Assembly (NCBI GenBank): GCA_964569295.1
Contig: CAZMVU010000042.1
Location: forward strand, 1 to 28,171
Source of the DNA: CAZMVU01 sp964569295
Lineage (GTDB): Bacteria; Hydrogenedentota; Hydrogenedentia; Hydrogenedentales; JAGMZX01
DNA: 28,171 bases
Reading direction: 5' to 3'
In this document: one piece after another, positions 15,390-23,283 of the stretch
Layout of the letters: each line of letters begins with the position of its first letter
Position numbering within the stretch: position 1 is the stretch's first letter
Program-made: the position numbers and the translations under genes
The notes under the pieces: model-generated
Told to the model about the DNA's origin: nothing
What the model saw: only the letters and a program-made list of their open reading frames with translations
The model's database searches: none

Positions 15390-16703
15390 GTGGTGAGTGG
15401 GATTACATGCAAGTTCGGCGGTTCTTCGCTGGCGAACGAGGAGTGTATACGCCGCGCGGTGGACATTATCCACGAAAACCCGGAGCGCCGGTTCATCGTG
15501 CCGTCGGCACCGGGAAAGCGTAGCGGCGACGATCAAAAAATAACCGACCTGCTCTACGCATGGCACAGCATGGCCCGGCAGGGACTGGATGCCTCAGAAC
15601 CCGCGCGCATTATCGCGCAGCGGTTTCGGGAGCTGGCCGAGGCGCTGGGGGTGGGGTTCGATGTGGCCGCCCACCTCGATCAAATCGCGAGCGAAGTGCG
15701 CCGCTACGAGACGCCGGACTACATGGCGTCGCGCGGCGAGTACTTGAATGGGCGCTTGTTGGCGGAGTTGTTGGGGGCCACGTTTGTCGATCCGGCGCAC
15801 TTCATCAAGTTCGACAAGATGGGCCGGCTTGATCCCGTCAGCTATACGCTGCTTGGCGAGCAGCTCGGTGGCACGGGTGTGTATGTGGTGCCTGGCTTTT
15901 ATGGGTCGGACCATGCCGGGCGCATTAAGACCTTCTCCCGCGGCGGCAGTGATATCACCGGCGCCGTTGTGGCGCGCGCTTCCGGCTCGCGGCTGTATGA
16001 GAACTGGACCGACGTGTCGGGCTTTTTGATGGCGGACCCGGGCATTGTGTCTGACGCGCGCGGCATCGCGGAAATCACGTACCAGGAGCTGCGGGAGCTG
16101 TCGTACATGGGGGCCACCGTGCTGCACGATGAAGCCATTTTCCCCGTGCGCGAGGCGGGCATCCCCATCAACATCCGCAATACCCTTGAACCCGCGCACC
16201 CGGGCACTACGATCGTGCGATCGCGTAAGGCGACGCAGGTGGTGTGCGGCATTGCCGGGCGGCGTGGACTCTCGATGATCAATGTCGAGAAGGCGTTTAT
16301 GAACAAGGAGCGTGGTTTTGGCCTGAAGGTGCTCTCGGTCCTGAACGACTTCGACATAAACTGGGAGCATATGCCCACGGGCATTGACACGATCTCGCTT
16401 ATTGTGCGCGATGAGGAGCTGAATGGCAAAGGCGAGGAGATCGTCGAGACCATTCGCGAACGTTGCAAGACGGACGAGGTGAGTTTCACCGCCGGCCTCG
16501 CCATGATCGCTACGGTCGGGGTGGGCATGAACCGGCACATTGGCACGGCCGCGCGCTTGTGCGGCGCCTTGGCCGATGCGAAGATCAACCTGCGGGTCAT
16601 CGACCAGGGATCGTCGGAAATGAATATCATTATCGGGGTGGATGAGAAGGACTTCGAGAGCGCTGTGCGCTGCATTTATGAAGCCTTCGAATCCTGGAAG
16701 TAA
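15390..16703 (+). CDS. lysC: Aspartate kinase
   Basis: This 437-aa enzyme phosphorylates aspartate, the entry step to lysine, threonine, methionine and diaminopimelate. The N-terminal kinase domain opens with CKFGGSSLANEE (7-18), followed by the Ser/Asp-rich substrate segment, SRGEYLNGRLLAELLG, and SRGGSDITGAVVARA. The C-terminal part (about 300-437) carries the ACT regulatory domains, ending with a typical second ACT repeat (LRVIDQGSSEMNIIIGV). It is monofunctional: no homoserine dehydrogenase or DAP decarboxylase is fused. AAGGAG lies 6 nt before the GTG at 15390; a second GTG follows directly. The symbol lysC is by function, as paralogues elsewhere cannot be excluded. Pyruvate kinase starts 4 nt after its stop. 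Confidence 0.94.
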   Translation: MVSGITCKFGGSSLANEECIRRAVDIIHENPERRFIVPSAPGKRSGDDQKITDLLYAWHSMARQGLDASEPARIIAQRFRELAEALGVGFDVAAHLDQIASEVRRYETPDYMASRGEYLNGRLLAELLGATFVDPAHFIKFDKMGRLDPVSYTLLGEQLGGTGVYVVPGFYGSDHAGRIKTFSRGGSDITGAVVARASGSRLYENWTDVSGFLMADPGIVSDARGIAEITYQELRELSYMGATVLHDEAIFPVREAGIPINIRNTLEPAHPGTTIVRSRKATQVVCGIAGRRGLSMINVEKAFMNKERGFGLKVLSVLNDFDINWEHMPTGIDTISLIVRDEELNGKGEEIVETIRERCKTDEVSFTAGLAMIATVGVGMNRHIGTAARLCGALADAKINLRVIDQGSSEMNIIIGVDEKDFESAVRCIYEAFESWK

Positions 16704-16707
16704 TCCT

Positions 16708-18132
16708 ATGCATCGCCGCACCAAGATCGTGTGCACCATCGGGCCGGCATCGGAGTCGGAAGCGGTTATAGCTGCGCTCTTGGACGCGGGCATGAACGTG
16801 GCGCGGCTCAACTTTTCGCATGGTGATCGGGAAACGCACCAACGCCATTATGAACGGCTGCGGCGTATAGCCGCGGCGCGCGGCGTGAACCTGGCTGTCA
16901 TGGTGGATTTGCAGGGGCCCAAGATTCGCACGGGCCCCATGCGCGGTGGGGCGGATGTGGCGCTCGAACAGGATGCCGTCATAACCATTACGACGGCGGC
17001 TGCCGTGGGGGATGCGGCGCGGATTTCCACCACATATGCGAACTTGCCGTATGATGTGCATGCCGGCGACCGGATTCTTATTGCGGATGGGATGATCGAG
17101 TTGCGCGTCGAGACCGTAGCGCCGCCGGAGGTGCACTGCCGTGTCGTAAGGCCGGGCGTGCTCGGGCAGTTCAAGGGCATCAACCTGCCGGGCGTGCAGA
17201 TTGCCGAGCCGTCGCTCACGCAGAAGGATCGCGCCGATCTCGCCTTTGGGCTCGCGTTGGGCGCGGACTACGTGGCGTTGTCGTTTGTGCGCAGTGCGGC
17301 CGACGTGCGCATGTTGGCGCAGGCGATGGCCGGGCAGGGGCGCCGGGCCGGTATCGTCGCCAAAATCGAGCGGCCGGAAGCGTTGGATGAACTGGCCGAG
17401 ATAGCGCATCTGAGCGACGCGGTCATGGTGGCACGGGGCGATCTCGGCGTCGAGATAGATTTCGCGGAGGTGCCGCAGGTGCAGAAGCGTCTCATTCGCG
17501 TCTGCAATGAGGCGGGTACGCCGGTTATCACGGCCACGCAAATGCTCGAGTCCATGGTGCAGCATGCACGCCCGACACGAGCGGAAGTGGCGGATGTGGC
17601 CAACGCCATCTATGACGGCACGGACGCGGTCATGCTCTCCGCCGAGACGGCCGCCGGCGCATACCCTGTCGAGGCGTGCCAGGTGATGGCGCGTATCGCA
17701 CGGCGCATCGACGCGGCTGGGCCCGCCTATTCGGCCCCAGGCATGCAAGACAACGCTTCTTTCGAGGAAGGCATCGGCGAGGCGGTATGCCGCATGGTGC
17801 CCAGGCAGAATCTGCGCCGGGTGGTGTGTTTTACGTACTCGGGGCACACGGCACATGCCTTGGCGCGGCATCGGCCGGGGGCGCCGATCATTGCGTTGAC
17901 GACCGCGGAAACCACGCAGCGCCTGCTCGCATTGGTATGGGGTGTCGAGGCGTTCTTGTTGCACGATGACCTCGATAATTTCGATACCCTGCTCGAGACC
18001 AGCGAAACGCTGTTGCACGCGCGTAACCTGGTGCAGCGGGGTGATGTTATCGCCGTGGTAGCCGGAATCCCCCTGGCGCAGCCGGGTTGCACGAATATCC
18101 TGAAGCTCCACCGCATCAATGGTTCGAACTGA
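16708..18132 (+). CDS. pyk: Pyruvate kinase
   Basis: This 474-aa glycolytic enzyme converts PEP and ADP to pyruvate and ATP. All main motifs are present: RRTKIVCTIGPAS at the start, NFSHGD, DLQGPKIRTG, the catalytic and metal site KIERPEALDEL followed by VARGDLGVEI, ATQMLESM, and DGTDAVMLSAETAAG. The C-terminal domain (about 345-474) is complete. The start follows the aspartate kinase stop by 4 nt, with ggaag as ribosome-binding site in the kinase end. Together with Enzyme I in the same run it links two PEP-consuming steps. Confidence 0.96.
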   Translation: MHRRTKIVCTIGPASESEAVIAALLDAGMNVARLNFSHGDRETHQRHYERLRRIAAARGVNLAVMVDLQGPKIRTGPMRGGADVALEQDAVITITTAAAVGDAARISTTYANLPYDVHAGDRILIADGMIELRVETVAPPEVHCRVVRPGVLGQFKGINLPGVQIAEPSLTQKDRADLAFGLALGADYVALSFVRSAADVRMLAQAMAGQGRRAGIVAKIERPEALDELAEIAHLSDAVMVARGDLGVEIDFAEVPQVQKRLIRVCNEAGTPVITATQMLESMVQHARPTRAEVADVANAIYDGTDAVMLSAETAAGAYPVEACQVMARIARRIDAAGPAYSAPGMQDNASFEEGIGEAVCRMVPRQNLRRVVCFTYSGHTAHALARHRPGAPIIALTTAETTQRLLALVWGVEAFLLHDDLDNFDTLLETSETLLHARNLVQRGDVIAVVAGIPLAQPGCTNILKLHRINGSN

Positions 18133-18158
18133 GCGGATGCCCCGGGAAAGGCCCCGCC

Positions 18159-18920
18159 ATGGCCGATCGTATCGCTTCGAATTGGTATGAAAGTGCGTTC
18201 AACGCGCTGTATCCCATTATCTACGCGCACCGCACGGCCGAGGCCGCGTTGCCCGAGGCGGAGTTTGCCGCCAAGCAGGTGGCGCTTGCGCCGGAAGACC
18301 GGCTGCTGGACTTGTGCTGCGGCAATGGCCGGCACATGGTGCACCTGCGCAATCACGTGCGGCGCGTGGTGGGGCTGGACTTCTCGGGTCACCTGTTGGC
18401 GCTGGCGAAGCAGAATTGCGGGGACGACATTTGCGCGGTGCGCGGCAACATGCGCACACTCCCCTTCGCCGCGCAAAGCTTTGATGTGGTCGTGAACTTC
18501 TTCACCTCCTTCGGCTATTTCGCCAAGGATGCGGACAATGCCGCGGTACTCGGGGAAATCAGCCGGGTATTGTCTCCGGGCGGCCGCTTTTTTATCGACT
18601 ATGTCAATGTCGACAACCTTCGGAATGCGCTGGTGAAACATTCACAACGCCAGCTAGACGCATTTACGATTGTCGAGCAGCGGTGGATAGACGACGCCGC
18701 GCATCGCATCAACAAGCGCACCGTACTTACCTGCGCAGACAGGTTGATTGCCGCGGCCGACGAATCCGTGCGGCTTTACACGCACGAGGAAATGCGCACC
18801 ATGTGCAAGCAGGCCGGCCTCGAGATAACCCGGGTTGCCGGCGATTATGGCGGGGCGCCCTTCAACGATGCACACCCGCGCATGATCCTGATCGGGAAAA
18901 AGTCTGCGCGCCATGGTTAG
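18159..18920 (+). CDS. Class I SAM-dependent methyltransferase next to bshC
   Basis: This 253-aa cytoplasmic protein has a Rossmann-type methyltransferase fold. Motif I is LLDLCCGNGRHMVHL, with Asp51 and Gly55/57. The acidic end of strand 2 is VGLDFSGHLL, and motif post-I and later strands are AVRGNMRTLPF, FDVVVNFFTSFGYF and VLSPGGRFFIDYVN. The substrate cannot be read from sequence. Its last 8 nt overlap the start of bshC, which in turn overlaps bshB1, so it is probably translated with the bacillithiol enzymes. In Chlorobiaceae a SAM methyltransferase (NmbA) makes N-methyl-bacillithiol; a similar role here is an inference from context, and general methyltransferases of this class are common. 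ATG at 18159 has AAAGG 8 nt upstream. Confidence 0.85.
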   Translation: MADRIASNWYESAFNALYPIIYAHRTAEAALPEAEFAAKQVALAPEDRLLDLCCGNGRHMVHLRNHVRRVVGLDFSGHLLALAKQNCGDDICAVRGNMRTLPFAAQSFDVVVNFFTSFGYFAKDADNAAVLGEISRVLSPGGRFFIDYVNVDNLRNALVKHSQRQLDAFTIVEQRWIDDAAHRINKRTVLTCADRLIAAADESVRLYTHEEMRTMCKQAGLEITRVAGDYGGAPFNDAHPRMILIGKKSARHG

Positions 18921-20472
18921 CCTTGCCGATGCATACCTCGCCGGGGACGAGGTGGTGCGCGCGTTTTTTGCGCAGGCGCCCGAGGATCTTTTCGTGCAAA
19001 CGCCGCGTGCACGGCCCTGGGGAAAGGAGCTGACCGAGGCCATCCGCGTGTACAACGAACGCCTCGGCCTCGCGTGTTGTTTCGCCGGGGATGAAGCCGT
19101 GGTGTTGACGGGCCAGCAGCCAGGCATTTTCACCGGGCCCCTCTACACGATCTATAAGGCCATAACCGCGATCAAGGCGGCCGGCGAATTGGCTGAACGC
19201 ACGGGCAAGCCGGTGGTTCCCATGTTTTGGATTGGCAGCGAAGACCATGACTTCGCCGAGGCCAACACCACCTGCGTGCTCACAAAGCAACACCGTCCAT
19301 TGCGGTTGACCTATGAACCCGCGGCGTCCGTGGCTGGGCTGCCTATGTACCGCGTGCCCCTCGAGACGCAACTGCATGAACTCTGCGACACGCTGGCCGA
19401 TGCGGCGCCGGGTTCGGAATGGACGGATGCAGTGCGGCGGGTCTTGCACGAAACCGCGGATGCGGCGGTATCGCTGGCGGACTGGACGGCGCATCTGCTG
19501 GCGCGCCTTTTCCGGGATACGCCGCTGGTGTTGTTCGCACCGCACATGCTTGCCGCGCGGGAGGCGGCGGCCCCCATTATGCGCGCCGTCCTTGCGGATC
19601 CGCTTGCCGCCACGCGGCTTGTCAATGAAGCGGGCAGCCGTATCGAAGCGGCGGGCTACTCGCCACAGATAACGAAGGCGGATGATGAGTGCCCCTTTTT
19701 TGTCGAGATGGGGGGGCGGCGGCGCAAGGTGTTGTATCAGGATGGCCAGTTCTTCTTGCCGGAGGAGAACATGTATTGCCCGGGGGACGCACTGGAGATG
19801 CTGCTGAATACCGCGCCCGAGCGGTTCAGTCCGAATGTCGCGCTGCGCTGCATCGTGCAGCAGCGGTTGTTCCCTGCGGCGGCGTATGTCGCGGGGCCGG
19901 GCGAGATCGCATACTGGGCGCAATTGAAGCCGCTCTTTCGGAATTTTGGCGAGGATATGCCGCTGGTATATCCACGGCTGCGGGTGCGGCTTACGGACAT
20001 CAAGTTGAACAAGCTGCGCACGAAGCTGTGTCTGCGTGAGGCGGATCTCGTTGCACCGGAAGAGCATGTGGTGCAGGGGGTGTTGAAACATGTGGCGAAA
20101 AACCCGGCGCTCGAAGTTATCGAAGAACACCGGAACGCCCTGATGGGCGCGACAGAAGATTTTGTGAACGCCATGTACGCCGTCGAGAACGCGCCGCCGG
20201 AGGTGAAGGCAGGCGCGCGCCGCCTGCAGGAAGGCTTGGGGCGGGAGCTCGATAAGCTGGCGCGCGGCGCGGCGCGGGCGGATGAGGCGCAAGTGGCGGC
20301 CATTCGCGGGCAAGTGCGGCGTGTATGTGCGGCTCTCGCCCCCTACCGCAAACCGCAAGAGCGGGTATACTGCGTGTTTTCTTACCTCTTTGCCCAGGGT
20401 TGGGGGCTGACGCCGCGCCTTATCGATGCGCTGGATGTGCATAATTTCGACGTGCAGGAGATCGAGTTATGA
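18913..20472 (+). CDS. bshC: Putative cysteine ligase BshC (bacillithiol biosynthesis)
   Basis: This 519-aa enzyme is assigned to the last step of bacillithiol synthesis, joining cysteine to glucosaminyl-malate. The family signature is clear: LTGQQPGIFTGPLYTIYKA (about 64-82), then PVVPMFWIGSEDHDFAE (about 100-116), with the HDF motif typical of BshC. The C-terminal coiled-coil section (about 390-470) and length agree with the family (about 520-540 aa). It starts inside the end of the methyltransferase gene and its stop overlaps the bshB1 start as ATGA. bshA is not in the window. Confidence 0.95.
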   Translation: MVSLADAYLAGDEVVRAFFAQAPEDLFVQTPRARPWGKELTEAIRVYNERLGLACCFAGDEAVVLTGQQPGIFTGPLYTIYKAITAIKAAGELAERTGKPVVPMFWIGSEDHDFAEANTTCVLTKQHRPLRLTYEPAASVAGLPMYRVPLETQLHELCDTLADAAPGSEWTDAVRRVLHETADAAVSLADWTAHLLARLFRDTPLVLFAPHMLAAREAAAPIMRAVLADPLAATRLVNEAGSRIEAAGYSPQITKADDECPFFVEMGGRRRKVLYQDGQFFLPEENMYCPGDALEMLLNTAPERFSPNVALRCIVQQRLFPAAAYVAGPGEIAYWAQLKPLFRNFGEDMPLVYPRLRVRLTDIKLNKLRTKLCLREADLVAPEEHVVQGVLKHVAKNPALEVIEEHRNALMGATEDFVNAMYAVENAPPEVKAGARRLQEGLGRELDKLARGAARADEAQVAAIRGQVRRVCAALAPYRKPQERVYCVFSYLFAQGWGLTPRLIDALDVHNFDVQEIEL

Positions 20473-21188
20473 CTGTAGATGTGCTGGCCGTCGGCCCACA
20501 CCCGGACGATGCGGAGCTTGGCGTCGGCGGTACGCTGCACAAAATCGCTACGCGCGGTTTTGCCGCCGCCATCCTTGATTTGACGGAGGGGGAGACGGCC
20601 TCGCGGGGAACCACCGGGGAACGGCGGACAGAAGCGCAGAACGCCGCGCACTGTCTGGGGTTGGCGGCGCGGGTGCAGGCGGGGCTGCCGGATGGGGGGG
20701 TGGTGAATACGCCCGAGCAACGCCGCACCGTGTTGATGCAGATCCGTGCGTTGCGCCCGCGCATGTTGCTGGCGCCGAGCGGTCCCGAGCGGCATCCGGA
20801 CCACACCGCGGCGCATGGGCTGGTGCGCGATGCGAATTTCTTTGCCGGGGTTGCCGGCATCGATACAGGGCAGGAGCCGTATCGGGCGCCCACGGTATAC
20901 TTCTATTTTCCCTATTACCAGCCGGTGCGCAAACCGGCGTTGGTGGTGGATATTTCGGAACACCTGGAGGCGAAGCTGACAGCGTTGCGCGCCTACGTCT
21001 CGCAATTCCACAACCCGGAGTATGCCGGCGCCAAAACCTGGGTCGCCTCAAAACAGTTCTGGGACGCCATCGTGACCCGGGCCGCATATTGGGGGGAGCA
21101 GGTGGGCGTGCGGCATGGCGAACCGCTCTACGCCGATGACCCCTTCGGCTGCGACCTGCCGCCCGGCCTCAGCGGCGGCCGGGAATGA
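20469..21188 (+). CDS. bshB1: N-acetylglucosaminyl-malate deacetylase BshB1
   Basis: This 239-aa zinc-dependent deacetylase of the LmbE/PIG-L family removes the acetyl group from GlcNAc-malate in bacillithiol synthesis. The metal motif GPHPDDAELGVGG (9-21) gives His11 and Asp14; the third ligand lies in HPDHTAAH (His112). The DLTEGETASRGT segment is typical of the BshB1 subgroup rather than of MshB or general LmbE proteins. The overlap with bshC supports the assignment. No gene follows for over 600 bases. Confidence 0.93.
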   Translation: MTVDVLAVGPHPDDAELGVGGTLHKIATRGFAAAILDLTEGETASRGTTGERRTEAQNAAHCLGLAARVQAGLPDGGVVNTPEQRRTVLMQIRALRPRMLLAPSGPERHPDHTAAHGLVRDANFFAGVAGIDTGQEPYRAPTVYFYFPYYQPVRKPALVVDISEHLEAKLTALRAYVSQFHNPEYAGAKTWVASKQFWDAIVTRAAYWGEQVGVRHGEPLYADDPFGCDLPPGLSGGRE

Positions 21189-21841
21189 CGGTCGGGCGTT
21201 ATGGCAGCGTCCTATGTGTCAGGATACTCGCCAGAACGCCAGACGCGGAACGGTGCGGCTGCAAGCCGCACCTGGATCAGCCCAGGCCCTCGGCCTGGGT
21301 CAATGGCCCCCAAAGCGGCGCAGCCCTGAAAGGGCGTCCCAGGAGGAACTGCGCTACTGTGCGACACAGAACTCGGCGGCGAGCTGCAGAGTGTGCCCGC
21401 TACTTGAACCTGGAGCAATACGAGGATTGGGTGGACGCCGCGAAGGGCGCAGACTGAGAGCACTGTACCAGCATTATGTGTCAATCCCCCTCGGGGAAGG
21501 GGCGAGGGAAGAAAAACAAAGACAGGAACCACACCCCAGGCTTTACCGAGAACACCAAGGCATTTTACAGAAGGTTCTTGACACCAGCGCGCATGGTCCC
21601 GTTCCGCTGCCCGTGGATAACCAACGTGGCTACTATAAGGCGCGCGTGGCCCGGCTAAGCGTTGTGAGAGGCCGTGAACGAAAACGGACTTGCGTCACGT
21701 GGATACGCCGCATCCAGAACATCGGCAGAAGAAGCACGGCACCCGAAGAAACCCACATGCCCTGCACCCAGTCAAAAATGGGAACGATGGCGGGGACGGT
21801 GGCGGCGGAGATGGCCCCAGTTTTCGACAAGGTGCAAAGCC
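21189..21841. other. Hairpin-rich non-coding region after bshB1
   Basis: About 650 bases contain no credible gene. Open frames run through it (for example 21115-21841 in the frame that ends at 22107), but their translations are Arg-rich, low in motifs and continue antisense or out of frame into known genes. Its left part has three closely spaced hairpins (listed separately) resembling dispersed palindromic repeats. The right part (about 21480-21840) shows no structure I can name. A ribosome-binding site for the next gene (AAGGTG) is at its end. Confidence 0.5.
21252..21335. repeat. Three-hairpin repeat cluster, REP-like
   Basis: Three consecutive palindromes lie within 84 bases. A 9-bp stem is at 21252-21260/21264-21272 with loop gca. 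An 8-bp stem is at 21281-21288/21292-21299 with loop ctc. A 5-bp stem is at 21323-21327/21331-21335 with loop gaa. All have 3-nt loops. Such regular short-loop palindromes directly after an operon end are typical of dispersed extragenic repeats. Copies elsewhere in the genome cannot be checked here. Confidence 0.6.
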
Positions 21842-22759
21842 ATGAAACGATGTGTAAAAGGGTTTGCCGTGGTGTTGGCGGTTGGGTTGCTTGGATTGGG
21901 CGCGCTCTTTGTGCCCATTGGCTATGCGGCGGTTTTTATCAATCCGCACACCGGTGCGAACACGGATATCGCGGAGAGTATATACCTGCGCGAGTTGCCG
22001 CCGGCCCTTACGGACCCGGCTTCGCTGCGGGTAATGACCTTCAACGTCCAGAATCTGTTGATTATCGGGCGCAATCGCGCCGCGCGTATGCGTGCTATCG
22101 CCGATAAGCTGGGTGAACTCGACCCGGACATCGTCGGGTTTCAGGAGGTCTTCGTGGGCAGGGAGCGCAGGTTGCTCATCGACAAGTTGCGCGAAAAGAC
22201 CCGGTTGGATCACTTCACCTATTACGAGAGCGGCACGGTGGGCAGCGGGTTGCTGACGGCGAGTGCATATCCCATTCGCGAGGCGTTTTTCCACCGCTAC
22301 ACAGCTTCGAACCGCTGGTACCATTTGTGGGAAGGTGACTGGTGGGCGGGCAAAGGTATTGGCGTGGCCCGGATCGAACTGCCCGGCGGCATGCTCGATT
22401 TCTTCAATACGCACGCCCAGGCCAGCTACGGCCGCGCCGCCAATAAACAGGCCCGGGCGCTGCAACTCGTGGAGGCCGCAGAGTTTATGGGCCAAGTGCG
22501 CCTGGCCACGGCGCCGGCCCTGGCAGTGGGCGACTTCAATTGCCGGCCCGGCGACGCACCGTATGACAAGCTCGTGGCGGATGCAGGCCTTCAGCTTCTC
22601 ATGGACGAAAAGCACCGGATAGACAATATATTCGCGTGTACGTCGCCGCATTACCGGTTCACGCGCGAGGAATTCCTCGTTATTCATGATCACGCGGGCC
22701 TGCGCCTCAGCGATCATGACGGCTATCTCTCCGCAGTTCGCATTGACCCTCGGGTGTGA
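21842..22759 (+). CDS. Membrane-anchored endonuclease/exonuclease/phosphatase-family hydrolase
   Basis: This 305-aa protein of the EEP (DNase I-like) superfamily has one N-terminal hydrophobic helix (about 8-31), so the catalytic domain likely sits outside the inner membrane. The core motifs are in order: RVMTFNVQNLL with Asn68, IVGFQEV with Glu102, FFNTHAQASYG with His191, AVGDFNCRPGD with Asp231 and Asn233, RIDNIF with Asp261, and LSDHDGY with Asp291-His292. The pattern resembles neutral sphingomyelinase-like phosphodiesterases more than AP endonucleases, but the substrate is not known. ATG at 21842 is preferred: AAGGTG lies 8 nt before it and the hydrophobic helix begins here. The open frame extends to 21674, but that part is repeat-region sequence. 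Confidence 0.87.
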   Translation: MKRCVKGFAVVLAVGLLGLGALFVPIGYAAVFINPHTGANTDIAESIYLRELPPALTDPASLRVMTFNVQNLLIIGRNRAARMRAIADKLGELDPDIVGFQEVFVGRERRLLIDKLREKTRLDHFTYYESGTVGSGLLTASAYPIREAFFHRYTASNRWYHLWEGDWWAGKGIGVARIELPGGMLDFFNTHAQASYGRAANKQARALQLVEAAEFMGQVRLATAPALAVGDFNCRPGDAPYDKLVADAGLQLLMDEKHRIDNIFACTSPHYRFTREEFLVIHDHAGLRLSDHDGYLSAVRIDPRV

Positions 22760-22985
22760 GCAGGCCGGCGGATAGGAACCGGGCGCCAGGCAGGGATTGC
22801 CAGCCGCACGGCCAGGCGTCGTAGTCCCGCGCAACGGCGCGCCCGTTGATCCGCCCAATCATCCACGAGCCGGTGCGCGCCTGCACGTAATAGCCAAGGC
22901 GTTCGCCATCGGGAAAGGCCAACGTGTGGCAGGGTGTATTCCGCTCGGGATTCACCCTGGCAATTGCCGCAGGCCATGCCTGCAT
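22707..22985 (-). CDS. Possible small unrecognised protein or gene remnant
   Basis: A 92-codon minus-strand frame overlaps the 3' end of the EEP gene by 53 bases. The same frame stays open without an ATG up to about 23060. Unlike most shadow frames, its composition is protein-like (YYVQARTGSWMIGRINGRAV, then DYDAWPCGWQSLPGA). No family is recognised, there is no clear ribosome-binding site, and the extra open sequence upstream of the ATG suggests a truncated remnant rather than a full gene. Confidence 0.22.
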   Translation of the reverse strand: MQAWPAAIARVNPERNTPCHTLAFPDGERLGYYVQARTGSWMIGRINGRAVARDYDAWPCGWQSLPGARFLSAGLLTPEGQCELRRDSRHDR

Positions 22986-23283
22986 GCTGGTATGGAACTG
23001 CGCATTCGGTGCTCCGGAAACAGGTAGCCCCCGGGTTCCACCCCCGGCCGTCTTTGCTATTCACAAGCCGCCCCGAACCACCAACCACGTAACACGCCTT
23101 CCCTTCTCAGCTTGGGTTGTGGGCAAAGGCTACGTGGGACCAGGCCCATGTGCATAAGGTTATTCGCAGCGCTTCCCCCCTGCCCGTTGCGGCGTGCTAT
23201 AATTGCGCCCGCTTTACAAGGAAAGCAGTGCCGGGGATGTGGAATCGGCGCGGTATGAAATCGCGGACCAAGGAGATTGGCCA
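22760..23283. other. Intergenic region before the chorismate synthase homologue
   Basis: About 520 bases carry no plus-strand gene. The left half holds the doubtful minus-strand frame noted separately. The right end holds an extended -10 promoter near 23195-23203, followed by a leader of about 75 nt and AAGGAG before the next ATG. Confidence 0.5.
23195..23203 (+). promoter_or_regulatory. Extended -10 promoter for the chorismate synthase homologue
   Basis: TGCTATAAT gives a perfect TATAAT (23198-23203) with the TGn extension. No good -35 hexamer lies at 16-18 nt, as expected for extended -10 promoters. The start would be near 23210, about 75 nt upstream of the ATG. Confidence 0.5.

Noticed and set aside
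18862..20442. A 526-codon minus-strand frame opposite bshC
   Set aside because: Mirror frame of bshC; basic, motif-free translation and no ribosome-binding site.
21115..22107. A 330-codon plus-strand frame spanning bshB1 end, the repeat region and EEP start
   Set aside because: It crosses two genes in the wrong frame, and its middle part is the translation of palindromic repeats.
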